NCBI RefSeq assembly: GCF_900115165.1
Contig: NZ_FOVP01000025.1
Coordinates: forward strand, 1 to 44,321
Origin: Roseovarius lutimaris
Lineage (GTDB): Bacteria > Pseudomonadota > Alphaproteobacteria > Rhodobacterales > Rhodobacteraceae
DNA length: 44,321 nucleotides
Direction of reading: 5' to 3'
Part shown: piece after piece, positions 1 to 7,668 of the stretch
Position numbering within the stretch: the stretch's first letter is position 1
Layout: each line of letters starts with the position of its first letter
Made by a program: the position numbers and the translations under genes
Notes under the pieces: model-generated
What the model saw: only the letters and a program-made list of their open reading frames with translations
Database searches by the model: none
Told to the model about the DNA's origin: nothing

Positions 1-91
1 CGGAATGGCTCAGCCCCAATGTCTGCGCCGCCGCGTTCAGCGTTTGATGCTTTGAAAAGGCGACAACGGTTGTCAAAAATCTAAGATTCAT
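1..91 (-). CDS. LysR-family transcriptional regulator, N-terminal fragment (cut by window edge)
   Basis: Reading leftwards from the ATG at 91-89 gives an open frame of 30 codons running off the window edge. It starts MNLRFLTTVVAFSKHQTLNA and continues AAQTLGLSHS. This is the usual start of a LysR-type winged helix-turn-helix: a hydrophobic first helix, an 'A-A-x-x-L-x-L-S' recognition-helix lead, and a Ser where the family has S-Q/S-H-S. Only this start is present, so the effector domain and any specificity are unknown. The gene diverges from the TRAP/CoA operon starting at 469. Divergent LysR regulators commonly control the neighbouring operon and bind in the shared gap, so it is probably the local regulator (inference). 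Confidence 0.72.
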   Translation of the reverse strand, partial: MNLRFLTTVVAFSKHQTLNAAAQTLGLSHS

Positions 92-468
92 TGGCGCTCT
101 ATATGTTTAAAAATCTCACCCTAATATCAATTATTTCTCGCTGTCAAAAGAATTTATATTACTTAAGCTGAAACTTACGCAGCGGGAGGAGTTTGCGCCA
201 ATGTTCAACCGTTCTCGTCACAGTCTTCACATATTGGGCTTGGACCGTATTTTGGCGAGGCGGTGCTGGGCGCGGATTTAGAAGGATACGGTGACGAAGA
301 ACCGTTTAATTAGGATGTACGGCGAAGAATTTGAATGCATAGATAACCCGAGCCGCTCTGAATAAAAAAAGCTGCAAACACACGGTGCATAGCTGACAAG
401 GAGAATTGCCCAAGCTTACCGGAGAGTAAGACTAGGGCTTTATAAATAATAAACCAAAGGGAGAAGAG
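92..468. other. Divergent intergenic region between LysR gene and TRAP operon
   Basis: This is 377 bases with no gene I can identify confidently. The part at 100-170 is strongly AT-rich (ATATGTTTAAAAATC near 101 and TTTATATTACTTA near 153) and is the likely site of the divergent promoters and LysR operator, but I cannot fix a single -35/-10 pair. The segment 180-300 is more GC-rich and carries one short open frame with a good ribosome-binding site (201-281). The last part before 469 contains the purine-rich Shine-Dalgarno GGGAGAAGAG of the TAXI gene. The 5' leader of the TRAP operon may therefore be long. Confidence 0.5.
201..281 (+). CDS. Possible 26-codon leader peptide upstream of TRAP operon
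   Basis: An ATG at 201 follows a strong Shine-Dalgarno (GGGAGGAG at 184-191) at workable spacing and opens 26 codons ending with TAG at 279-281. The product would be MFNRSRHSLHILGLDRILAR followed by RCWARI: basic, arginine-rich, with no known domain. The ribosome site is better than many true starts nearby, which is the only support. It could be a regulatory leader peptide or chance. No homologue is recognised. Confidence 0.2.
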   Translation: MFNRSRHSLHILGLDRILARRCWARI

Positions 469-1611
469 ATGATGTACAAAGTAGTAATAAAAACGAGCTT
501 GCTGCCAGCTGTGGTTGGCCTTTTTTGCGGAGCTCAACTAGGCTACGCGCAAGGTCTACCGAAGGAATTCGCAGTTACGTCGTATGGAACGTCGGGATCG
601 GCATATGCTGCTTCTGTCGCGATCGGGAATGCCTTCGCTGAAGACGGTTATAGTATGCGCGTGATGCCCGCAAAAAATGACGTTTCAAGGCTGACACCTC
701 TTCGCGTTAAACAGGTTTCATTCACAACAACTGGCGTGGGTGTCTATCAGGCACAAGAGGGCGTTCTGGATTTCGGAAAATCTCCTTGGGGGCCTCAGAA
801 GGTCAGGCTCGTGATGATGGGTTGGGGGGATTCAAACACAGCCTTGGCTGCGACCGCTAAGGACGCTGGTATTGAACATGCGTCCGATCTACGCGGGAAA
901 CGCGTTTCATGGGTGGTGGGGGCCCCATCGCTCAACCAAAGTATGAGTGGGTGGCTCGCATATGGAGGTTTGACATGGGATGACGTGGTCAAGGTTACGT
1001 CACCAGGTTGGGGCGCGTCTATCCAGGGGTTAATTGATGGAAACATTGACGCAGCCATTGCGGCTTCAGACTCATCAAAGCTCTTTCAGCTAGAGGGGTC
1101 TCCGCGTGGGCTTCACTTCTTTCCTGCACCACACTCGGAAACTGAGAATTGGGCGCGCCTGAATGAAAATGCTCCATGGTTTGTTCCTCATACAGCGACC
1201 GCTGGAGTAGGCCTTTCAGAAGAAAACAGTCTAGAAGGCGCGACCTTTGGTTATCCAATTTTGGCTACATATGATTGGGAAAGTGAAGAGGCGGTCTACG
1301 ACCTAACAAAACTGCTCCACCAAAAGTATGATTCCTACAAAGATGGTCATTCGTCTGCTGCAGGTTTCGCTATGGACAAACAAGTCTTTGACTGGATTAT
1401 CCCTTACCATGAAGGGGCCGTGAAATATTTCAAGGAAATCGGTGTTTGGTCCGACGAATATGAGGCGCACAACGCCAAACTGCTTGAGCGTCAAGCTGTA
1501 CTTGAGGAAGCATGGGGAAAATCTGGGGCGACATCCAGCTATGAAACCTGGATGTCCGAGCGAGCCGCAGCCCTGCAATCTGCTGGCTTTGCTCCGATCT
1601 GGACAAAATAA
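469..1611 (+). CDS. TRAP transporter solute-binding protein, TAXI family
   Basis: A 380-residue periplasmic substrate-binding protein of the TAXI type, which captures a carboxylate-type solute and delivers it to the fused TRAP permease encoded next. Residues 1-27 form a Sec signal peptide: a basic start, a hydrophobic LLPAVVGLFCGA core, and likely cleavage after GYAQ or just before it. The mature part opens with the family's T-S-Y-G-T-S-G-S-A-Y segment for ligand binding and contains the typical internal 'DLRGKRVSWVVGAPS' stretch (about residues 138-152). Two ATG codons (469 and 472) follow GGGAGAAGAG; either could be the start. The stop TAA overlaps the next ATG by one base (TAATG), so translation is coupled. 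Base composition is clearly more AT-rich than the core genes after 7600. The substrate cannot be read from the sequence. Confidence 0.88.
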   Translation: MMYKVVIKTSLLPAVVGLFCGAQLGYAQGLPKEFAVTSYGTSGSAYAASVAIGNAFAEDGYSMRVMPAKNDVSRLTPLRVKQVSFTTTGVGVYQAQEGVLDFGKSPWGPQKVRLVMMGWGDSNTALAATAKDAGIEHASDLRGKRVSWVVGAPSLNQSMSGWLAYGGLTWDDVVKVTSPGWGASIQGLIDGNIDAAIAASDSSKLFQLEGSPRGLHFFPAPHSETENWARLNENAPWFVPHTATAGVGLSEENSLEGATFGYPILATYDWESEEAVYDLTKLLHQKYDSYKDGHSSAAGFAMDKQVFDWIIPYHEGAVKYFKEIGVWSDEYEAHNAKLLERQAVLEEAWGKSGATSSYETWMSERAAALQSAGFAPIWTK

Positions 1612-3749
1612 TGCAACAAGCGAGTACAATGGAGGCGGCCGAGGCCCAGGTGGTGTCTAGCCGCTTCCGCGCTGTTACAGGATTTTGGCGCGGAATCTTT
1701 GTAGCGCTAACATGCGTTGGCTTTGTCCTATCGGTTAACCAAATATTCAGTTTGCAGTTCTTTTCAGGAATTGTAATTTTGAACAACAGTTACCTGTATC
1801 TGCTTTTAGGTGTGTTTCTGTCGGCGATCTTTATCGTGTTCCCGGCAACATCTAACGCTTCTAAAGAAGTTGTTGCCTGGTATGATGTTTTGCTTTTCAG
1901 CCTAGCTCTAGGTATATCTATCTACTTTGCGGCAACTGGACTTCAGAGCCTTCAAGAAGGTTGGGAGTATTACTCACCAACAGTTCCGGCGGTCCTTGCA
2001 GTTGTGTTATGGGGTATTGTTTTAGAAGCAGCCCGTCGGACTGGTGGTTGGTCCATTTTCGTCGTCTTTAGCCTGCTTTCCCTTTACCCAATATTTGCAG
2101 GATCGTCATTTGTACCCTCGTTGTTTTCCGGGCAGGAACAAAGCTTTATCAATACCGCGCGTTATCACCTCTTAAGCGAGGAGTCAGTTCTTGGAATTCC
2201 GATGAGTGTGTTTGGTAGCCTGATCATCGGCTTCATCATATTTGGTGTCACGCTCAGCTCCACGGGAGGTGGTAAGTTCTTCATCAATCTCGCATTTGCA
2301 ACCTTGGGGGGGGTGCGTGGTGGACCCGCAAAAGTAGCTATTGTTGCAAGTGGGCTTTTTGGTTCCCTCAGCGGAAGCGTGATCACCAATGTTTTGACAA
2401 CGGGGCCCATGACGATACCCGCAATGGTTCGTACAGGGTATCCAGCACGCTATGCCGCAGGCATTGAAGCGTGTGCGTCAACCGGTGGTGTGTTGATGCC
2501 GCCAGTTATGGGCGCAACTGCATTTGTAATGGCATCATTTCTGGGTGTTTCGTATGCAACGATCGCTGTCGCGGCAATTGTTCCTTCCTTTCTATACTTC
2601 TTTGGCCTGTTCGTTCAAATCGATGCATATGCAGCGCGTCATGATCTGAAAGGCTTGCCCGCCGATGAGCTACCATCTGCGCTTGAGACTGTGAAATCTG
2701 GTTGGTACTATATCTTTGCGTTTTTCTTTCTCGTTTACTTACTGCTCCACCTTGGGCGAGAAGCTCAGGCGCCCTTTTATGCGACGGCAACTCTCCTCGC
2801 ACTGAGCCAGTTGGGTAAGCTGTCCAAAGCGGATCCATGGTTTTATGTTGTTGGAACTGCAATCGGTGCCTTTATCGCTTTGGCGGTAAACAGCAACGAA
2901 CTTCCCGCCGATCTGGTCACACGTGTCCCAGTCGTCGGAGGGGCTTTGTTGCTAATTGTAGCCAACCTCCCAAGACACATCCGGATTTCCTGGAGCGATG
3001 TTGTTTCCTACATCGAAACCAATGGTAGGCTCCTCGCGGAGTTGGTCGGCGTTCTGGCGGCTGTCGGCCTGATCATTGGCGGTGTTATGGTTACGGGAAT
3101 GGCCGGCAGTTTTTCCGGGGATTTGATACGGTTAGCCGGTGGAAATGTCTATTTCATGCTTTTTCTGGGCGCTCTTACCAGTTTCGTATTGGGTATTGGA
3201 ATGACCGTAACTGCAGCGTACATTTTTCTTGCAATTGTCTTGGCCCCGGCGCTCATCAACTTGGGGCTTGATAAGATTGCTGTACATCTTTTCATTCTTT
3301 ATTGGGGCATGATCTCATTCATTACGCCACCTGTCGCTCTCGGAGCTTTTGCGGCGGCGACTTTGGCCGGATCCAAACCAATAAATACCGGACTGCAAGC
3401 GATGCGGCTTGGAAGTATTATCTACTTCTTGCCATTCTTTTTTGTCCTAAACCCCGCGCTTATTTTGAATGGCCCAATTTTTGAAGTCTTAGTTGAAGTG
3501 TTAAGCGCAGTGCTTGGCACTGTCCTGATAGCGGCGGGCCTGCAAGGGTATCTGGTTTTAGTCGGAGCCTTGGATAAAGGCTTCAAGGGATGGGTTGCTC
3601 GGGGTGCATTGCTCCTGGCGGGCCTTCTTCTTGCCTACCCGGAGGCCACCTCAAACGTGGCAGGTATCGCAATAATGATCACAACGGTGTTGTTGACACG
3701 GATGTCCTCTCAAACACCAAACAGCAAAGAAAGAAAAAGCATTGGCTAA
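1611..3749 (+). CDS. TRAP transporter fused permease (DctQ-DctM, 4TM/12TM)
   Basis: A 712-residue inner-membrane protein with hydrophobic segments throughout. It is the single-chain form of the small (DctQ) and large (DctM) TRAP subunits that normally pairs with TAXI binding proteins. The N-terminal third carries about four to five helices. The DctM part is recognised by the glycine-rich region near residues 205-275 (SSTGGGKFFINLAFATLGG, then SGLFGSLSGSVITNVLTTG) and by a second related half near 500-590 (GIGMTVTAAYIFLAIVLAPAL). It would import the TAXI-bound solute by ion-coupled symport. It overlaps the TAXI stop by one base and the following gene by eight. No break is seen. Confidence 0.9.
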   Translation: MQQASTMEAAEAQVVSSRFRAVTGFWRGIFVALTCVGFVLSVNQIFSLQFFSGIVILNNSYLYLLLGVFLSAIFIVFPATSNASKEVVAWYDVLLFSLALGISIYFAATGLQSLQEGWEYYSPTVPAVLAVVLWGIVLEAARRTGGWSIFVVFSLLSLYPIFAGSSFVPSLFSGQEQSFINTARYHLLSEESVLGIPMSVFGSLIIGFIIFGVTLSSTGGGKFFINLAFATLGGVRGGPAKVAIVASGLFGSLSGSVITNVLTTGPMTIPAMVRTGYPARYAAGIEACASTGGVLMPPVMGATAFVMASFLGVSYATIAVAAIVPSFLYFFGLFVQIDAYAARHDLKGLPADELPSALETVKSGWYYIFAFFFLVYLLLHLGREAQAPFYATATLLALSQLGKLSKADPWFYVVGTAIGAFIALAVNSNELPADLVTRVPVVGGALLLIVANLPRHIRISWSDVVSYIETNGRLLAELVGVLAAVGLIIGGVMVTGMAGSFSGDLIRLAGGNVYFMLFLGALTSFVLGIGMTVTAAYIFLAIVLAPALINLGLDKIAVHLFILYWGMISFITPPVALGAFAAATLAGSKPINTGLQAMRLGSIIYFLPFFFVLNPALILNGPIFEVLVEVLSAVLGTVLIAAGLQGYLVLVGALDKGFKGWVARGALLLAGLLLAYPEATSNVAGIAIMITTVLLTRMSSQTPNSKERKSIG

Positions 3750-4554
3750 GCTTATATCCTGTAAAATTGAAGACCGTGTGGCTCTCGTTACATTTGAACG
3801 CGGCTCTAATCTCAACGCGTTCAACCGCCAACTTCGTTCCGAAATAATAGAAATGGTAAATGTACTGGACGAAGATCCGGAGGTGCGGGTTTTGGTCCTA
3901 ACAGGGGAGGGCGGTAAGTCCTTTTCGACGGGTTATGATCTCAAAGAGGCGGCACAGGCCGAAAAGAAATCAGTTGAGGAGTGGAGTAATTACGTCCGGG
4001 CGAACCATCATTTCACTGAATGCGTGTGGAACTGCTCTAAACCTGTGATCGCAATGATCGACGGATATTGTTTAGCTGGCGCACTGGAGTTCGCGCAGAT
4101 GTGCGATCTGCGCTATTGCTCTGAGGATTCGCAATTCGGCGTCGTTGAAACACGTTTCTCAACAGGTATCACAACGATGATCATGCCTTGGATCGTTGGC
4201 GCCCGTTGCCGTGAGATGATTTATACTGGCGACCTAGTAGATGTTGAAGAGGCGTTGCGCCTTGGCTTAGTGAACCGAGTTTACCCCAAAGCAGAGCTCC
4301 ACGACGAAGTGATGAAGATCGCAAAGCGCATGGCTCAAGTTTCTATGCAATGCCTGAAATGGAATAAGCGCTCGCTCAATGGGGTCGCCATGGCCCAAGG
4401 AATGAACGCTGCGATGGAGCAGGGAATGCACGCCTGCACTCTGATGAATGCTTCAGTTTCGCCCGAGTTCCAGAAATTCGATGAGATAAGGCGCAGCGAA
4501 GGACTGAAGGCTGCCTTAGCATGGCGTGAAGAGCAGTTTAGGCAATACGAATGA
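3742..4554 (+). CDS. Enoyl-CoA hydratase/isomerase (crotonase) family protein
   Basis: A 270-residue crotonase-fold enzyme acting on an acyl-CoA. The oxyanion-hole segments are GKSFSTGYDL (about residues 54-63) and DGYCLAGALEF (about 109-119). Both glutamates used by enoyl-CoA hydratases appear to be kept: Glu in ALEFAQMCD, and Glu in FGVVETRF where the family has FG-x-PE. Hydration of a 2-enoyl-CoA is therefore plausible, though isomerase or hydratase-lyase activity cannot be excluded. The start is a TTG at 3742, inside the end of the permease gene; the next in-frame ATG would delete the first strand, so TTG is preferred. The stop lies immediately before the acyl-CoA ligase gene. The context is CoA-dependent catabolism of the solute brought in by the TRAP system (inference). 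Confidence 0.85.
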   Translation: MAKLISCKIEDRVALVTFERGSNLNAFNRQLRSEIIEMVNVLDEDPEVRVLVLTGEGGKSFSTGYDLKEAAQAEKKSVEEWSNYVRANHHFTECVWNCSKPVIAMIDGYCLAGALEFAQMCDLRYCSEDSQFGVVETRFSTGITTMIMPWIVGARCREMIYTGDLVDVEEALRLGLVNRVYPKAELHDEVMKIAKRMAQVSMQCLKWNKRSLNGVAMAQGMNAAMEQGMHACTLMNASVSPEFQKFDEIRRSEGLKAALAWREEQFRQYE

Positions 4555-4565
4555 GGGGTCAACTG

Positions 4566-6734
4566 ATGGCTAAGGACCTGCAGGCGGCGAGTTATGATAA
4601 TCTCCGGCGATTGATTGATCCAAAAGCGATAGCTGTTATTGGGGCGTCACCACGCGAAGGGTCTTTCGGTAAGAGGGTTCTCGAGAACTTGGTTGGCTTT
4701 GATGGGCGCGTCTATCCCGTAAATTCGCGCTATGAAACGATAGATGGTCAGCGATGTTATGCGGGGCTCGGCGACCTTCCCGAGACACCAGACTGTGCTG
4801 TCATCGTTGTCGGGCGTAATAATGTTCTTGAAATTGTCGAGTCCTGTGCGGAATTTGGCGTAGGCGGAGTTGTCATCTTTGCATCTGGATTTGGTGAGAC
4901 TGCCAAACCTGAAGATATCGCCGTGCAAGCACAACTTACTGAGATCGCGAACACCTCCGGCATACGAATTGTTGGACCGAACTGCCTTGGTGTCATCAAT
5001 ATTGGGTCGGGCGCCGCAATGACATTCCAAGTTGCCCCACGCAAGGTCACACCCTGGCCACGCGGTTCGATTGGGGTCATCAGTCAGTCTGGTGCTCTGG
5101 GCATAGCACTCTCGCAAGCGACCGAACGAAGCTGTTCGTTGTCACACGTTTTAACTTCCGGAAATTCATGTGATGTCGATATTACAGACTATATCGAGTT
5201 TCTGGTAGATGATGAAAGTTGCCGCGCGATCGCTTGTGCATTTGAAGGCGTGCGTGACGCTTCAAAACTTATTAATGCGGCGTTTCGGGCGGCGGCGGTT
5301 GAAAAACCGTTGATCGTTTACAAGATGGCTGCTTCGGACGGCGGCGCAGCGGCGGCGATGTCACACTCTGGCACATTTGCGGGCTCTCACGATGCCTGTT
5401 GCGCAAGCCTCCGCCGTGCTGGTGCCGTCGTTGTCGACAGCATCGATGCTATGATGGAAACAGCGGCCTTTTTCTGCAAGGCGCCTCTGGTGCCTCAGGG
5501 TAACGGCGTGGCTGTACTGACCACTTCGGGCGGAGCATCCATAATTGCAGCGGATACTGCCGAGAAGCATGAGGTGCCTCTTCCTCCACTTGCGCCCTCC
5601 ACGCACGCGACACTCGCTGCCCGTGTCCCGGATTTCGGTAGTGTTGGAAACCCCAGCGACGTAACAGCACAAGTGGTAAACGATCCCGAGATGTTTAATG
5701 AATGTGCCAGTGCAATGATGAAGGACGAAGCGTTCTCTGCGCTTGTAACCCCTCACGTCCTGGCGCTGGATTTTGCCATTCCACGCATTGTTCAGATGAA
5801 CGAAATCGCGCGCAAGGCCAACAAAATCGTTTGCAATGTCTGGATCAGTGAATGGACGTCCGGACCTGGAGCACGTGAATCCGAAGAAGCGGGGCATGTA
5901 GCGTGGTTCCGTACCATGGATAGATGTTTCGCGACCTTGGCAGCTTGGAAATCCAGTGCCGAGGCGCGCGCGCGCATCGGTAAGCCTAAACGCCGGGTCT
6001 CGTCGCCAGACGCAAAGAAGATTGGGGCACGCCTGCTTGCCGATGCCAATGGCGCTATGACTGAGCGGGCCTCCAAGGAACTACTTGCTGCCTACGGGAT
6101 AAATGTCGCTCAGGATTATGTGGTTACCAGCGTTGAGGAAGCTCTATCAATGGCATCTCGCCTTGGCGGCGCCGTCGTTCTCAAGGGAGAAGTGCAAGGG
6201 CTTGCCCACAAAAGCGAAGCAGGGCTCGTCCGACTGAACCTGCGCCAACCTGACGAAATAGCAGCAGAGTTTGCAAACGTTCGGGCGGCGCTGGATGCGC
6301 TTGATGACAACGGGTGTGGGAGGATTATTCTACAACCGATGATCCCTCAGGGTATCGAAATAATGGTAGGTGGCCGGGTCGATCCGCAATTCGGGCCGAT
6401 GCTTGTTTTGGGGCTCGGCGGGATTTTAGTGGAATTGGTTAAGGATACAACCCTGGAAGTGGCACCAGTGGATAGAGAGACAGCCGCCGAAATGATTTCT
6501 AGACTGCGCTGCCAAGACATTTTTGATGGATTTCGCCACCTCCCAGCCGTGGATCGAGGCGCACTGGCAGACGTGATATGCCGTTTTTCGGAATTGCTGT
6601 CCGACCACGCGGATTTGATCTCAGAAATAGATGTTAATCCGCTGATTTGCAGCGCGGATTCGATTATTGCAGTTGATGGATTTATCAATTGCGCAACACG
6701 CTCTGGAATCGGTGAAAACCAAAAAGACGAATAA
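4566..6734 (+). CDS. Acyl-CoA synthetase (NDP-forming), acetate--CoA ligase family
   Basis: A single-chain ADP-forming acyl-CoA ligase of about 722 residues. The N-terminal CoA-binding domain (DPKAIAVIGASPREGSFGKR) is followed by succinyl-CoA-synthetase-like domains. The segment AAAAMSHSGTFAGSHDA carries the histidine expected to be phosphorylated. A C-terminal ATP-grasp domain starts at about residue 495, with GGAVVLKGEVQGLAHKSEAGLV and the metal-binding 'SEIDVNPL' near the end. It should convert a carboxylic acid, ATP and CoA to acyl-CoA, ADP and phosphate. An ATG at 4551 overlaps the hydratase stop, but the ATG at 4566 has the better Shine-Dalgarno (GAGGGG, 7 bases upstream) and is preferred. 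The substrate is unknown. The pairing with a crotonase resembles the FerA/FerB feruloyl-CoA route, but the crotonase does not show an obvious hydratase-lyase signature. Confidence 0.87.
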   Translation: MAKDLQAASYDNLRRLIDPKAIAVIGASPREGSFGKRVLENLVGFDGRVYPVNSRYETIDGQRCYAGLGDLPETPDCAVIVVGRNNVLEIVESCAEFGVGGVVIFASGFGETAKPEDIAVQAQLTEIANTSGIRIVGPNCLGVINIGSGAAMTFQVAPRKVTPWPRGSIGVISQSGALGIALSQATERSCSLSHVLTSGNSCDVDITDYIEFLVDDESCRAIACAFEGVRDASKLINAAFRAAAVEKPLIVYKMAASDGGAAAAMSHSGTFAGSHDACCASLRRAGAVVVDSIDAMMETAAFFCKAPLVPQGNGVAVLTTSGGASIIAADTAEKHEVPLPPLAPSTHATLAARVPDFGSVGNPSDVTAQVVNDPEMFNECASAMMKDEAFSALVTPHVLALDFAIPRIVQMNEIARKANKIVCNVWISEWTSGPGARESEEAGHVAWFRTMDRCFATLAAWKSSAEARARIGKPKRRVSSPDAKKIGARLLADANGAMTERASKELLAAYGINVAQDYVVTSVEEALSMASRLGGAVVLKGEVQGLAHKSEAGLVRLNLRQPDEIAAEFANVRAALDALDDNGCGRIILQPMIPQGIEIMVGGRVDPQFGPMLVLGLGGILVELVKDTTLEVAPVDRETAAEMISRLRCQDIFDGFRHLPAVDRGALADVICRFSELLSDHADLISEIDVNPLICSADSIIAVDGFINCATRSGIGENQKDE

Positions 6735-6779
6735 GACGTTGGTGATCACGCCATTCTTAATGGGGCTCAGCCGTAGAAT

Positions 6780-6851
6780 TCAGGCGGGTGCTTTCAGTTT
6801 CATAGCGGGTGTGATGCCGCCAATGCGCATGTTGGGCCGCTCGTTGTTGTA
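6780..6851 (-). pseudogene. IS3-family transposase OrfB, C-terminal remnant
   Basis: On the minus strand, codons from 6851 to the TGA at 6782-6780 read YNNERPNMRIGGITPAMKLK then APA. This is the characteristic last stretch of IS3-family OrfB (DDE) transposases: the 'Y-N-x-x-R-P' motif, then 'G-G-I-T-P-A'. Upstream of Tyr the frame no longer resembles a transposase, and no DDE residues are present, so only the tail survives. It lies 45 bases after the acyl-CoA ligase stop, in opposite orientation, and is the first of several insertion-sequence fragments up to 7373. Confidence 0.72.
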
Positions 6852-6973
6852 AGATGGGGTGGTTGCCGCCCTCCCCAGATGGCATCGCAATGTGCCAGGA
6901 TGTGGCCCTGAAAGGTATGCCTCGGGGGGCGGCCGTCTGAACTTGGTTTCGCTCCGATGGTGCGTCCGACCTT

Positions 6974-7093
6974 ATGTCCGACTTTACCAACCGCCCCCAA
7001 ATCGAAGTTCTGTCTACTGCCGATGGTGAACGCCGCCGGTATTGGTCGGATGATGACAAGCTGCGCATTGTAGAGGAGAGCTTTATTGGCTGA
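6974..7093 (+). pseudogene. IS66-family TnpA (OrfA) N-terminal remnant
   Basis: An ATG at 6974 opens 39 codons, MSDFTNRPQIEVLSTADGER followed by RRYWSDDDKLRIVEESFIG. The 'RRRYWSDDDKLRIVEES' stretch is the start of the helix-turn-helix of IS66-type TnpA proteins. The full protein is around three times longer. Here it is cut off at 7090, and the stop codon TGA (7091-7093) is supplied by the first bases of the inverted repeat that follows. The truncation point therefore coincides with the edge of another mobile element. Confidence 0.7.
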
Positions 7094-7156
7094 GCTATGC
7101 CCGAAAGTTGGTGACGGCGTGATTAGGCGGCGTCACCAACTTTCGGGCATAGCTCA
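7091..7156. repeat. Perfect 26-bp inverted repeat with 14-base spacer, likely IS ends
   Basis: The left arm 7091-7116 (TGAGCTATGCCCGAAAGTTG then GTGACG) is exactly complementary to the right arm 7131-7156. The spacer is GCGTGATTAGGCGG. The left edge is exactly where the IS66 remnant is cut, and the right edge lies 8 bases from the IS3 OrfA start codon. The arms are thus best explained as two copies of one IS3-type end placed head to head. Alternatively this is a 66-bp miniature element. It could also form a very stable hairpin in RNA, which would block readthrough. Confidence 0.75.
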
Positions 7157-7163
7157 ACGAAGA

Positions 7164-7373
7164 ATGCGGAAGTCACGTTTCACAGAGGAACAGATAGTCG
7201 GGATTTTGCAGGAGTATGCTGCGGGTGCCAAAGTGTCTGAGCTTTGCCGCAAGCATGGGATGTCCGATGCGACGCTGTACAAGTGGAAAGCCAAGTATGG
7301 CGGCATGACAGTATCCGACCCGTTAGCATATTTGACTGGCGTCAGGCCAGTGAGGCTTGTGTGTGGGCGGTGA
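7164..7373 (+). pseudogene. IS3-family transposase OrfA, truncated
   Basis: From the ATG at 7164 the frame reads MRKSRFTEEQIVGILQEYAA and on through KVSELCRKHGMSDATLYKWK to about KYGGMTVSD. This is the N-terminal helix-turn-helix of IS3/IS911-type OrfA. After about 7312 the similarity stops and the frame ends in an unrelated tail at 7373, so the leucine-zipper part and all of OrfB are missing. The same frame is open upstream through the inverted repeat, but the ATG matches the usual family start. The remnant is not expected to be functional. Confidence 0.78.
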
Positions 7374-7668
7374 TGGTTAAAGTCGGTACGCCACGCTGCG
7401 ATCAGGTTGCGCGTTTCGCGTGATCGCGGGCACGGATTTCACGGGAAGATGCGCTGCTTAAGCTGAAAGCAATTTTCAGCCCGAACCCGAGACGTTGATA
7501 GTAACGTAGATCATATGACTTATACTTCTACTATAATACTGATAAGTATCAACTTTCTAACTTTACAATACTCTCGCTGGAGGCACCCCGGCCTTGCCAC
7601 ACGCGCGACGCTGCGCTCAGCGCGCCTTCGGCTTGACAATCAGGGACGCGCGCGCGACAGACGCGGCC
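7374..7668. other. Junction between accessory segment and core genome
   Basis: This is 295 bases without a supported gene. The first ~130 bases are of mixed composition and resemble nothing I recognise. The stretch 7500-7575 is strikingly AT-rich. From about 7575 composition changes within a few bases to the GC-rich style of the core. No tRNA end or clear direct repeat was found to mark an attachment site. No fluoride (crcB-motif) riboswitch could be recognised ahead of crcB. Confidence 0.5.
7532..7551 (+). promoter_or_regulatory. Possible -10 box and operator-like dyad
   Basis: TATAAT at 7532-7537 is a perfect -10 hexamer and is followed at once by the dyad TGATA-AG-TATCA (7540-7551). No convincing -35 lies 16-18 bases upstream. 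The surrounding AT-richness makes chance matches likely. If real, it would drive crcB and the genes behind it. Confidence 0.25.

Noticed and set aside
192..311. Open frame ending HIGLGPYFGEAVLGADLEGY then GDEEPFN as the tail of a lost gene
   Set aside because: The peptide looks protein-like but has no start codon or recognised family, and the overlapping mini-ORF at 201 has the better translation signal. It is too short to support.
7560..7668. Fluoride (crcB-motif) riboswitch in front of crcB
   Set aside because: I looked for the conserved GG-rich 5' segment and the later pseudoknot partner and found no matching arrangement. The gap is also disrupted by the island junction.
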